DNA of 64,000 nt. It comes from Chionoecetes opilio. Its lineage: Eukaryota > Arthropoda > Malacostraca > Decapoda > Majidae. Positions 21,368-31,991 of this stretch are shown here, in pieces. The position numbers and the translations under genes are program-made. How positions within the stretch are numbered: position 1 is the first letter of the stretch; every line of letters starts with the position of its first letter. The stretch covers positions 25,001 to 89,000 of the forward strand of contig JACEEZ010025357.1 in the NCBI GenBank assembly GCA_016584305.1, given 5' to 3'. Under the pieces are notes generated by a model that was given only the letters and a program-made list of their open reading frames with translations, searched no databases and was not told the DNA's origin.

Positions 21368-22384
21368 TCGGCGGCATGCAGGCGACTGGAGGCAGCCGTT
21401 AAAAAGGCAAAAATGTACATCAACTTGAAGTAAAAACACAACAGCAGAGCAATCATCAAAGTTCAAGCTATAAATTTAAACTTGATTGCAGCTAAGCAGC
21501 TCCATTGTGATCGTCAAACAGGGTGTAGCGAGTGCTAATCTAGATAAAGTTGAACATATATTATTTGACACAGATTGACAGTGACTTTTATCGAATACAA
21601 GATGCCCGAACCTTTTTCTGAGGTGAGTACATTGTCATGACGGAGGAGTATTATTGGCTTTCTCAGCATATCGCTATCATAAAAAAATAAGGTAAATATG
21701 CATTTACAACCAATACTCCTTATTGACCACTACTCTACTGACATAACGGGGGGGGGGGGGGCTGCGCCCCAACAGACCCCCCTGCCAGTTAACTAACCTA
21801 ACCTGGGCATTAATTACATAACCTAACCTCGCTGCTACACGTGGTAGTTCCTGTAATAGGAATCCTATATGTCCGGGGTAAATTTATGGTTAAGGTCATC
21901 TCGCGATTTCAAGGCTGAAACTTTTTTTTCCCTGAATAGCTTTGATGTACTTTGAATGAATCTGGCATTCGTTTTTGCCGGAAGTCAATTTTTTTTTTTT
22001 GTAAGTGTGGAACCTAGAACCTGGAACCTATAACTGTCGCCGATAGGAATTCTCGCCGACGTCGGCGAGTGTTCCATTTTTTCACATCGGCGAGTGTTCC
22101 TATTTTTGGCGACAGTTCCAGTTCTTGATCTTGATATTACAACACCCTATATATACATTTGTATTAATGGACGAGGACTTCGCGGTCGTTTTCAGAGACA
22201 CCGACTAATTTTTCCTGGCCTACAATTGGTGCTTTTTCTAATGGAGATAGTTATATTTTCCGGAAACCCATATTAAAAAAAAAAAAAAATAATAATAATA
22301 TCATCACCGAATTTTATGGTCGCCGTTACCATTAAAAACACTGTACTATCTCCATCAGAAAAAGCACTAAAACGTGGCCGGGAG
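21368..22384. other. No gene seen; scattered repeat pieces
   Basis: Contains a G run (21740-21751), short CCTAA runs near 21795-21830, and a fragment of the GTCGCCGATAGGAATT repeat (22027-22075). No open frame with recognisable content. Confidence 0.4.
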
Positions 22385-22990
22385 AAATTAGTGTAAATTT
22401 CTAGTGTTTGCCCATACTCTCCCACCTCTCCCAAACAAGTTTGGGGACCTGTGGAAATGCAGGGTTTTCGGGTGGGGAACAAATTATGCGTCGGAAACAC
22501 GTAATTTAAGAGTTGTGTAGGGGGTAAAAATCCCTAGATCTAGGGTAATTTCCTTATATTTAGAGAAATTTGCCTAACCAAAATTAACCTAACCTAGCGG
22601 GGGGCCTGACCCACCGATAACCTAACAACCTAAGCTAACCTAACCAAATCTAACCTAACCTAATCAAATCTAACTTAACCTACCCAAATCTAACCAACCC
22701 TAACCTAACCAAATCTAACCTAGCCTCCTAGCGGGGGGTTGGGGGGGTTCTCGACACTTCGGTCATCATTCTGTGAGGATCGTCAAGTTCAAACGCCTCT
22801 GGACTCGGAAGAAATCCAATGAATTTTCCCTAGATCTAGGGAATTATTTCAACACCCCTAACTCAAAAACTATGTGGTTGCGACGCATATTTTGTACCCC
22901 AGCCAAATATCCCGTTCCCCCAGGTCCCCATGCTTGTTTTGTGGGTGAGGGGGAGTATGGGCAAATGCTAGAATAATACCGAAATGAGTC
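22385..22990. repeat. Inverted repeat enclosing CCTAA-rich sequence
   Basis: The arm at 22385-22560 and its inverse at 22815-22990 share CCCTAGATCTAGGG, GACGCATAATTTGT-like and GGAGTATGGGCAAA-like segments. The interior 22570-22735 is a degenerate array of TAACC(TAACC/AAATC) units, the arthropod telomere-type motif. Confidence 0.6.
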
Positions 22991-23029
22991 AGGGTCTCAG
23001 ATAACAGGGAAGTAATTGAATCGAACATA

Positions 23030-23356
23030 CCAAACCTAACCTTATAGGTTTTAATGAAAACTAACCTAACCTTAACCACAAAGTATACCTAACCTAACCT
23101 TATAGGTTTTAATGAAACCTAACCTAACCTTATAGGTTTTAATGAAAACTAACCTAACCTTAACCACAAAGTATATCGAACCTAACCTTATAGGTTTTAA
23201 TGAAACCTAACCTAACCTAACCTTATAGGTTTTAATGAAACCTAACCAAACCTTATAGGTTTTAATGAAACCTAACCTAACCTAACCTTATAGGTTTTAA
23301 TGAAACCAAACCTAACCTTAACCACTAAGTACAGTATACCTAACCTAACCTTAACC
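23030..23356. repeat. Interstitial CCTAA-type array with 30-40-bp higher-order unit
   Basis: The module TTATAGGTTTTAATGAAACC followed by one to three CCTAA copies repeats about eight times. CCTAA is the complement of TTAGG, the usual arthropod telomere repeat. Here it is interspersed rather than pure, as expected for a decayed or satellite-like interstitial array. Confidence 0.75.
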
Positions 23357-23360
23357 TTAA

Positions 23361-23715
23361 AGTAATCGTCCAGACCATTTCATCATTCCTGATTTGATGT
23401 AGTTAGAGTATAGCCATTATTGAGTGTATCAACAATATGTTGTCACTTTTTGCATCCAGTCAGCCGTTTTTTAATAATCCGCAATCAAAATCTGTAAATT
23501 CCCCGAGCTTCGAAAACGCTGCTGCTGAAAACGGTGACGTAACAAAAGGAAGGCTCCTCTTCCCGCGCTGATCAGAGGCACGTAAACACAAGAGATAAAT
23601 ATAGTACTTGAAGATTTTTGGGTGTTTATGATAGATTTTTTTTGCGATATGCCACATGCATGCATCCTTTATGGGTGGAGCAAGACAGCTGTGCCTTTCG
23701 AGAAAAGTTTGCACA
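23361..23715 (+). mobile_element. TTAA-flanked element, left end
   Basis: Follows TTAA (23357-23360) with AGTAATCGTCCAGACCATTT and matches 3567-3800 over about 230 bases. It then passes into a segment (23590-23715, GATATGCCACATGCATGCAT...) that recurs inverted at 62570-62697. No right end is clear. Confidence 0.6.
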
Positions 23716-23746
23716 CGGAACGGAGTGGCGCGTGTAGGGTGATACA

Positions 23747-24466
23747 CGCCTGTAGTGTGTTGGGGCATGCCAGTTGTGTTGAGAAACGGTGTGTAGTGAG
23801 GGTACACAGCGGGTGAAAGACTGGGTGAGAGTGTGCAGCGCGGCTAATCGGCTACCCAGTGTGTGGGTTGGGACGACGAGTGTGAGGTGAGCTTGTGTAC
23901 ATGGGTGTGCTGGACAAGGGCGGCGCGCCCGTAAGACAGTGACTCAGTTGTGGAGTGGGCGTGCCCTGTGGTGAGAGACAGCGACTCAGTTGGAGTGGAT
24001 TGGCTGCGTGTTTGGTGTGAGAGAAAGTGATTTTGGGTACAGTGGGTAGTAGTAGTGTGGGAAATAAAGCCGTGCACTGCAGTTAAGTGTCTTCCTTGCA
24101 GTCCTACGCCTGTAGTGTGTTGGGGCATGCCAGTTGTGTTGAGAAACGGTGTGTAGTGAGGGTACACAGCGGGTGAAAGACTGGGTGAGAGTGTGCAGCG
24201 CGGCTAATCGGCTACCCAGTGTGTGGGTTGGGACGACGAGTGTGAGGTGAGCTTGTGTACATGGGTGTGCTGGACAAGGGCGGCGCGCCCCGTAAGACAG
24301 TGACTCAGTTGTGGAGTGGGCGTGCCCTGTGGTGAGAGACAGCGACTCAGTTGGGAGTGGATTGGCCTGCATGTTTGGTGTGAGAGAAAGTGACTTTGTA
24401 CAGTGGGTAGTAGTAGTGTGGGAAATAAAGCCGTGCACTGCAGTTAAGTGTCTTCCTTGCAGTCCT
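23747..24466 (-). repeat. 360-bp direct tandem duplication, LTR-like
   Basis: Two copies (23747-24106 and 24107-24466) differ by few bases. Each begins ACGCCTGTAGTGTGTTGGGG and ends near AGTGTCTTCCTTGCAGTCC, with a GGGAAATAAAGCC polyadenylation-like site about 40 bases before the end. The arrangement could be two LTRs left head-to-tail or a simple duplication. There are no coding motifs. The strand given is arbitrary. Confidence 0.7.
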
Positions 24467-24960
24467 TCCCGTCTCCTCCATAGCCCTGAGCCATTAGTCT
24501 GTGACTAAAGCGGCTATCACACGGTGCGTTTCGTCGGACTGTTTCGTCGAACTTGCCATTTGTTCGGACTGTTTGGTCGAACTTCGAGGGTCATTTCACC
24601 GAACATGTTCGATGAAATGGTTTTGTGAAATTATACAAAATGTTGCACATTTTGTCGAACATACTCTGCGGTCAAAATAAGTCTATACTTTTTCTGTAAG
24701 TTATAAATAGTGTTAGCAATTATTAAGCATTGAAATGAACACCATCATATAATACATTACAGGAAAATTAATACAGATCAGGCTATATTATATATGTGAT
24801 AGATTTTCAGAAATATGAAGCTGATTTGATGTGTTTACAATTTGCGGTAGAATGATTACTAGTAGAATATGAGATCTGAGAAGTATAACGGGGAGAGAAT
24901 GGAAATGATGCGTGTGGTTTTCACTGAAATGGGATGTGAAATGAATGAGGTGGTTGAAAG
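24467..24960. other. No gene identified; BEL/Pao target region
   Basis: Contains repeated TTCGTCGGACTGTTTCGTCG-type motifs (24526-24600). A short open stretch from 24869 runs into the GACAG target site and continues past the element at 35786. I do not recognise it. Confidence 0.35.
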
Positions 24961-24965
24961 GACAG

Positions 24966-25742
24966 TGTTGAAATTATCGCCCATCAACTGATGGACGACA
25001 ACAAACTGGTGAAATTATAATATTAATTAACGTGAACTCACCTTGCTATTAACCCATAATCTACCTAAGCTGCACAGATACCCTATTTAGACGCTAACTA
25101 AGGTATACTCAGCAGTGGCAGATGGGTTGAGGTTTATGAAGGCAGATCATTATCTTGAGGGAGGGAGTGTTGGTGAGACTCTGTGGTACACAGAATGGCA
25201 GAGCGGCTGGCTGTGGAACGTAATGGCGCAGAATGGTTGGCTGACCTAGCTTTTCACAGCTGGTCGTGATTTTATAAGATGTGTTTTACACCTCGTCCTT
25301 GTCTGAACCGATTGATCGGTTAAAGTTTACTCATATTAATATGAGGTTGACTACACCTTGGTGTACAATCAAAGACTGACTACAACTTCATAGTGTAGGT
25401 GCTAACTCGTGACTAAATGTCTTGACTACAACTCCTTCGCAAGACAGCTGGAGCTTACACGTGGAACACGTTCCAATAATGTTTATTCCTATACGTGGAA
25501 GTTCCTCACAATTCTTATATTATGTTAATCCTTTGATTAATTGTGGTATTATAGGTGAATACCACCAAAATTATATTACTATATCTAAATACATCTTAAT
25601 TTATACCCAAATCTATAATAATATATACATAGGTGGAATTTGTATTCGTATCTCGCCTTCCGTCTGGTAGGCGCCAAATTCCACCATTCAAATTAATACC
25701 TTTCTCAAAATTAGAGAGCGGTTTTAATGGATAATTTTCACA
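24966..25742 (-). repeat. BEL/Pao 3' LTR
   Basis: On the - strand it starts TGTGAAAATTATCC and ends ATAATTTCAACA (TG...CA). A 13-base inverted similarity between the two ends is visible. Confidence 0.93.
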
Positions 25743-25773
25743 ACTGGGGGCCGGCGAAAAATGAAGGGTTGCT

Positions 25774-27358
25774 TCAGGTAATTTGACCTCCTTTAATGAG
25801 GTTTCTCCAAGTGGTTTTACACTTTAAAGCAGCTTGCCTCCAAGGTCGGGAATCCCCTAAGTTGGCCTGCCAAGACGCAGACTTAGAGTCTTCATTTCTC
25901 TCTTCAGCTAACTCTAGGGGAATCAAATTATTTACCGTCCGCACACATCGTTGTCCCCTCACTAGTAACTCCACAGACCTCACAATCCCCTTTCCATCAG
26001 TATGTAATTTTGCTATTTTTCCTAGAGGCCATTGCGAACGAGGCATATCTCCCCTAAGGACTACTATATCTCCTACTTTGATTGGACTTTGATTTTCTGG
26101 CTATTGAGCCCCATAAAACTTTTCCCTTAGACTCAGTAAATAATCTGCACTCCAATGCTTATCCCATGACCTTAAAATTTTACTTAAGGTATGATAACCT
26201 TCCCGGAGATGTTGAGCCGGATCTTTTATTGTAGGATCTTGTATATCTTCCCTTGTGTCTATTAAAGGAAAGGGTTCCAGTCTTCTCCCATAAATTAAAT
26301 GTGAGGGAGTAAGAGCTTCTATATTTACTGATGAATCATCTAAGTAGGTTAAGGGTCGGTTATTGATACGGGTCTCAATCTCAGTCACTATGGTTTTCAA
26401 GTCTTCTAGACCTATCTTTGTCTTGTGGAGAGTTTTCCTAAGACAAGACTTTACAATGCCAATCATTCTCTCTGTGAAACCATTTTGCCAAGGAGCTCTA
26501 GGAGTAGTAAAGGTCCATGAGCATTTCCTTAACTCTAGAGATTTTTGTACTGATGGATGATTTAATATTTCTAACAATATGGGGGAGGCTCCTACGAAGT
26601 TAGTAGCATTATCGCTAATCAATCGCCGAGGACACGACCGCCGAGCCACAAACCGCCGGAACACTTGAATAAATGTTTCGGCACTTAAATCATCAGCTAT
26701 TTCTAAATGAACAGCCCTTGTAGAGGTGCAAGTAAATAAGCAGACATATACTTTCTTGGGGGGAGTATTATCTCCTGTAATTATTATTGCCCCTGTATAG
26801 TCGACACCAGCTACCTCAAATGGTTTTAATGATTGTACTCGATCCATGGGGAGTTGAGGGGGCCCGGGATAGGTGATCAGTCTTCCCTCATATCTCTTGC
26901 ATTTGATACAAGATTTGAGGTAGTATTTAACTGCCTGTCTACCCTGCGGTATCCAAAATTCCCTCCTGAGATAGGCTAATGTGTCATCCATTCCGCCATG
27001 TAAAGAGTTCCCATGAGATTCATCCACTAGCAATTTAGTAATATGATGACGTTTGGGAATTAGCATGGGATTGCAGGTTTTATCGGGAAGATCAGCATTC
27101 CAAATTCTTCCTCGACACCTAATGATGCCCTCATTATCTAGGTACAGACCTAATGATTTGATAAGTTTTTTCCTACGGGGGTGGGCTGAGGCTAAGATCT
27201 GATATTCCTCAGGAAATTCCTGTTTTTGTATTGTTCTAACCCAAAACTTCAAAGGATCAGAACTATCCCACTTTATGAATTTGAAGACCAATTTAGTAGT
27301 CTTTAATAGTTTGCTTAATAAGGAAAACCTTTTTATTTCCATAACAGGATCTGGGATA
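25774..27358 (-). pseudogene. BEL/Pao integrase and C-terminal domain
   Basis: From about residue 34 of the open frame onward this is integrase: an H-x-H / C-x2-C zinc site (HHITKLLVDESHGNSLHG to SCIKCKRYEG), then VAGVDYTG (first Asp), LISDNATNFVG (second Asp) and WQNGFTERMIG (Glu). TAG at 26101-26103 interrupts it, after which MPRSQWPLGKIAKLHTDGKG (a DUF5641-type end) continues in frame. The first 33 codons of the apparent ORF starting at 27456 are antisense RTE sequence, not integrase. Confidence 0.88.
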
Positions 27359-29522
27359 AGAATCTCATTAAGAATCTCAAGAGGTAACCGTAGTGTTTCA
27401 TCTTGAGAAACTGAAGGACTTGACATGTGCTCATGAGTATGCGGTGGCAGTCTCAAATCGTTTTGATGTGCTCGGTGCTCTCGGGGACCCTGTAGAACTG
27501 TGGGATACCTTCAAACGTGAAACTCTACAGGCTGCCAAGGAGTGTATTGGGGAGCGCCCGAGGTCAAGGCGTGGTTTTGTCTCGACGGAGACGCTGGAGA
27601 AAATCGAGGAGAGTTGCGCTGCCAGGCTGGCTGGGAACCGGGACCAGCACAGGGCTTTGTCACGCCGGACTAGAACCCTCCTGAGGAGAGACAAGGAGAG
27701 GTATGTCAGTAGTCTCGCTGAGGATGTCGAGGGTCATTTGAATGCTAATGACCTCCGACCTGCCTACCGAGCCCTGAAGAAGCTCCGTTCCAAGTCTCCT
27801 TCTCGGGCGAGTGCTATTCGAACAGCAGATGGGCGCCTCGTGTCGGACATGGATGGACAACTGGCTCGTTGGGCTGAGTACTTTGGGCAGTTGTTCACGG
27901 TGGACCCTCCAACTGAGCAGCTTCACACCACTGGGTTACAGGCAGTGGATGCCGATCCTCCCATTGACGAAACCGCACCCTCTCTTGACGAAGTCAGAGA
28001 GGCTGTAGCAAAGTTGAGGGGTGGAAAGGCAGCTGGTGTTTGTAATATCAGTGCGGAGCTCCTCAAAGCTGGGGGTGAGGCCATGATCCGCGGGTTGCAT
28101 GGTGTCCTGACTGCCGTGTGGCAATCAGGTACCATTCCTCCTGTCTGGAAAAGGGGGCTGGTCCCTATCTGGAAAGGGAAAGGGGACCGTCAGGACTGCA
28201 ACAATTACCGCGGTATTACACTGCTCAGCGTACCAGGCAAGGTGCTTGCCCATCTATTACTGACACGGATTCGCAGTCATCTGCTGAAGCATCAGAGACC
28301 TCAGCAGTCTGGGTTCACGTCTGGTAAGTCAACAACGGACCGTATCCTAGCGCTTCGTGTCCTGGTGGAACGCCGACGTGAGTTTCGACAGGGGATGCTT
28401 GCAGCCTATGTTGATCTCAAGAATGCGTTTGACTCAGTGCATCGTGAGTCACTCTGGGATCTTCTGCGACTTCGAGGGATTCCTGCAAGGACTATTGGTT
28501 TGATAACTGGTCTGTATTCTGGGACTGAGATTGCTGTGAAGTGTGGGGCAGGTGTATCCAGCTTCTTTCCTGTAAATACAGAAGTGAGGCAAGGGTGCGT
28601 CCTTGCCCCATCACTTTTCAACGCTTGTATAGACTGGGTATTGAACAAGGTTGTAGATCAAAGTGATTGTGGAGCATCCGTCGGCAACACCAAGATCACT
28701 GATCTTGTTTTTGCCGATGATGCAATAATCTTTGCTGAGTCGCTGGAGGTCCTGGTGATGGCTCTCGAGGCGCTGCACGAGGAGGCAAAGCCTTTGGAAC
28801 TTGAGGTCTCCTGGCTCAAGACCAAGGTCCAGGTGTTTGGAGACTTACTAGATGAAGCAGTACAGTCTGTTCATGCGTGTGGCGAGGACATTGAGATCTT
28901 GGAAAGTTTTACATACCTTGGTAGCGCAGTCCATAATGACGGCGGGTCACGTCAAGAAGTCTTACGGCGGATTGGCATAGCTCACGGTGTTATGGACTCG
29001 CTCAGCGGGAGTATTTGGCGTTGTCGGTACCTGTGCAGAAGGACAAAGATCCGGATCTTCAAGTCGCTTGTGATTCCTGTCTTACTCTATGGTTGTGAGA
29101 CATGGACACTAAGTGACTTGAAGAGACGAACCAATGCCTTTGGTAATAAGTGTCTTCGCAGAATCATGGGGTATCACTGGGATGATTACGTGTCAAATCA
29201 GCGATTGCACCGTGAGACTGAATCGAGGCCTATTACCTGCATAGTCCATCAGCGCCAACTTCGGCTATATGGGCATGTGGCACGCTACCCTGAAACCGAT
29301 CCTTCCCATCGGGTTGTATCTGTAAGAGACAATCCGGCGTGGAGGAGGCCAAGGGGGCGCCCACAAGGCTCGTGGCTGGGGCAAGTTGATGCTTCTTGTT
29401 GAGAGTTGCTTGGTATGGGAAAGGAGCCTGCATGGGAACTCGCGCGTGGTGACCCCCGGGAGTGGCGTCGTAGGGTGGGCGAGGCGACGTGCCCCCCGGC
29501 GTATGCCCCCAATGATGATGAT
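27359..29522 (+). mobile_element. RTE-type LINE, copy 2, inserted in BEL/Pao
   Basis: It is opposite in direction to its host and flanked by an 11-bp duplication GATCTGGGATA (27348-27358 and 29523-29533). It ends in GAT repeats (29510-29522). Close in sequence to copies 1 and 3. Confidence 0.92.
27393..29402 (+). CDS. RTE reverse transcriptase (669 codons, truncated)
   Basis: Begins at the end of the endonuclease region (FHLEKLKDLTCAHEYAVAV), includes the linker with SRRGFVSTETLEKIEE, and then the full RT: NNYRGITLLSVPGKV, AYVDLKNAFDSVHRE, EVRQGCVLAPSLFN and LVFADDAIIFAES. A TGA at 29400 ends the frame at VDASC, about 34 codons before the stop used in copy 1. The endonuclease is missing, so the copy is dead on arrival. 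Confidence 0.85.
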   Translation: MFHLEKLKDLTCAHEYAVAVSNRFDVLGALGDPVELWDTFKRETLQAAKECIGERPRSRRGFVSTETLEKIEESCAARLAGNRDQHRALSRRTRTLLRRDKERYVSSLAEDVEGHLNANDLRPAYRALKKLRSKSPSRASAIRTADGRLVSDMDGQLARWAEYFGQLFTVDPPTEQLHTTGLQAVDADPPIDETAPSLDEVREAVAKLRGGKAAGVCNISAELLKAGGEAMIRGLHGVLTAVWQSGTIPPVWKRGLVPIWKGKGDRQDCNNYRGITLLSVPGKVLAHLLLTRIRSHLLKHQRPQQSGFTSGKSTTDRILALRVLVERRREFRQGMLAAYVDLKNAFDSVHRESLWDLLRLRGIPARTIGLITGLYSGTEIAVKCGAGVSSFFPVNTEVRQGCVLAPSLFNACIDWVLNKVVDQSDCGASVGNTKITDLVFADDAIIFAESLEVLVMALEALHEEAKPLELEVSWLKTKVQVFGDLLDEAVQSVHACGEDIEILESFTYLGSAVHNDGGSRQEVLRRIGIAHGVMDSLSGSIWRCRYLCRRTKIRIFKSLVIPVLLYGCETWTLSDLKRRTNAFGNKCLRRIMGYHWDDYVSNQRLHRETESRPITCIVHQRQLRLYGHVARYPETDPSHRVVSVRDNPAWRRPRGRPQGSWLGQVDASC

Positions 29523-29529
29523 GATCTGG

Positions 29530-31991
29530 GATATAGGTTCCATAATTATATCTTCTGATATGTCTGACTTACTATAGACCTTTTGATTAGGCCATTCATT
29601 ATTATTTTTCAGCCAGGTAGGACCTTTAAACCATAATCCTGTATTTAATTTGAGGATAGTTGTTCCTCTGGACAAAATATCAGCTGGGTTTTCCTTGGTA
29701 GCAACATGATTATAGTGAAATGTGGAACCTAAATAATTTATCTTACCAACACGATTCCTGACATAAGGGATTTTTGTGTTATGTTTCACTAACCAGTTTA
29801 GGCAAATTTCACTATCGGTCCACATATATACTTCACTAATTTGTAATAAATTGCTTAGATATTGAGCTAATTTAGTGTCTAATTCTAATGCAGTCAGCTC
29901 CATTTGAGGCAATGTTCTAGGCTTAATTGGGGCAACCCGAGCCTTAGACATAATTCATTTACATTCCTCTCCTGCTTTAAGATAAGCTACTGCACCGTAT
30001 GCACTTTTTGAAGCATCACAAAATATGTGTAGTTGCTGGGGTTGTCGCCCATCAGCATTTATTCTCCTGCTTATGTGAACTTCATTTATCTTATTGAACT
30101 CAAATTTTATAGTCTCCCATTCTGTTGTATATTTCCCATCAAGGGGGGTATCCCAATCGAGGTGTTCTCCACAGGACTTTTGTATTAGACATTTACCCCT
30201 TATAGTTATTGGGCTCACTATGCCCAAGGGGTCAAATACTTGGCTGACCTGACTTAAGAGTGTTCTCTTTGTTAGGACCACATCAGAAAAATCTGGACAC
30301 TTTAATCTCAGTTCATCAGTTTTTACATTCCACCATAATCCTAACACTGATTGGATCTCTGGTGGCGCATAATTAAGGAAATCCTTCCTGATTATCCCTT
30401 CTAGTCTTGGAGAATTAGTATTCCAACTCTGTAAGGGGAGGCTGGCCTTCCTGCACTCGTTATTAGCCAGGTTATAAATTTGTATTAGTTCTTCCTCAGA
30501 ATTTATTGTCCCCTGCAAATTATCCATATAGAAGTTCTTCCCCAATTCCAATGATCTGAAACTCGAGAAATGCCAGTGGTCGCTGGCAGTTTTAACTCAA
30601 AGGTTGGTCTACTGTGTTTTGGCTCCGCGACTAATATTTTTCATAAATTAATTTCGCGATAAACATTGATGCACCGCATCTGAATACCAAAAAATATAGT
30701 TCTTCTGTTGTTCTACTAATTATATGGATGACATGCATTACGATGGAACGTTCTATAATAGCAATTTAATGCAAATTACTCGCCTCGAGTAGCAAAGCTT
30801 AATATATTTTTTACATGTATATTGTGGCATGTAAAATTTGGGCGATGTTCACACTGTTTTCTAAGACAGTACTGCTGCGTCTGGCAAACGCTTGTCAAAA
30901 TACAATAAGCAATGCCTTGGAAAAACGAAGAATAAATAATGCCGAAATCGGCTTGTTGCTGCGACAATGTAGGTTATAATTGTGGAGGCGACACGCCGCG
31001 GCGGGGAGTGGTGGCGGGGAGATTGTGGCGGGGAGATTGAATCAAAACATTACGACTTCACGCGTCGACTCATTGCACGTCCAGGCTTTCTATCTGATTG
31101 ATACACAATAATAACAGGAAAATATGACTGCCTAGGTATAGATAACTTCTAAACATTCGTTATTGACTATATAATATCATAGAGTAGCATTTACCTCGCC
31201 TCCTCAACTATAACCTCCTTGGTTATTTGGTTATATACAATGTTTTACAGAATCAGGCTTCTATACAATATACATATAGAAGAAAATCGTTCTTAATATT
31301 ATACTTATGTGTTTTAAGTGCAGTGGAATAAGCCCATATTTTGTTTTCCAGTAGACCAACTTATTATCAAAAAAGTGAGTTAAAACTGCCAGCGACCCCT
31401 GGCATTTTGGGTTCCAGTTCTCTCGAATTCTGGGCAATCAGAACCCTTAAAATGGTACTGCAATGTTTTATTTAATAGAAAGGGGCTTGAGCAAGAACCA
31501 AACAGAACTGACTTAAACCTATATGTGGCTAAGGGGCTATCTTCCTGAGATATATTTTCAGGCCATAGGAATTTTGTGAAATTTCTATCTTCTTCCCTTA
31601 GACCTAATCTTAGGAAAACCTTAGAGATGTCAGCCACATAGGCGAATTTATCTGTTCTGAATTTTAATAGGACATCTCCTAGATTAGACAAGAGATTCGG
31701 TCCTGTCTGCAGACAGTCATTTAAACTAGCATCTTATTTAGTTTTGAAACTACAATTGAAAACTATTCTGATGGGGGTGGTTGATGAATCTTTGGCCACT
31801 GCATGGTGGGGTAAATAATGTCCTATATTATGATTTACTGCTCCTTCCAGTTTTTCGATAAAATCATCCTTTAATTGATCTTGAATGATCTTATCATTGC
31901 ACTCCAATTTAGACTGATTTTTCCTCAGTTTTCTTATTGAACTATTTAAGAGGCTCTTAACTATGATAATTGGAAGGTAACACAGGGGCAT
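29530..31991 (-). pseudogene. BEL/Pao reverse transcriptase and RNase H (interrupted)
   Basis: RT pieces: HYLPHHAVAKDSSTTPIRIV, a TAA stop, then FAYVADISKVFLRLGL and FGSCSSPFLLNKTLQYH. After the insertion at about 30570-31408 it continues with FYMDNLQG (active site Y-M-D-N, the BEL/Pao variant of YxDD) and SQVFDPLGIVSPITIRGK. A second in-frame stop (29952-29954) precedes the RNase H, with LPQMELTALELDTKL, YMWTDSEICLNWL and NPADILSRG. The frame then meets the RTE insertion at 29523. Confidence 0.87.
30570..31408. mobile_element. Inverted-repeat element in BEL/Pao RT
   Basis: Left AAATGCCAGTGGTCGCTGGC and right GCCAGCGACCCCTGGCATTT are inverse copies, extending inward through GTTTTAACTCA and GTTGGTCTACTG. 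It splits the RT coding sequence. I could not fix the target duplication, so the superfamily is open. No transposase was recognised; the - strand frame at 30776-30967 has no known domain. Confidence 0.7.

Noticed and set aside
22570..23356. True telomere end
   Set aside because: The CCTAA repeats are degenerate, interspersed with other sequence and flanked by ordinary transposons on both sides.
27360..27456. N-terminal 33 residues of the apparent integrase ORF
   Set aside because: Antisense to the RTE insertion and outside the BEL/Pao sequence.
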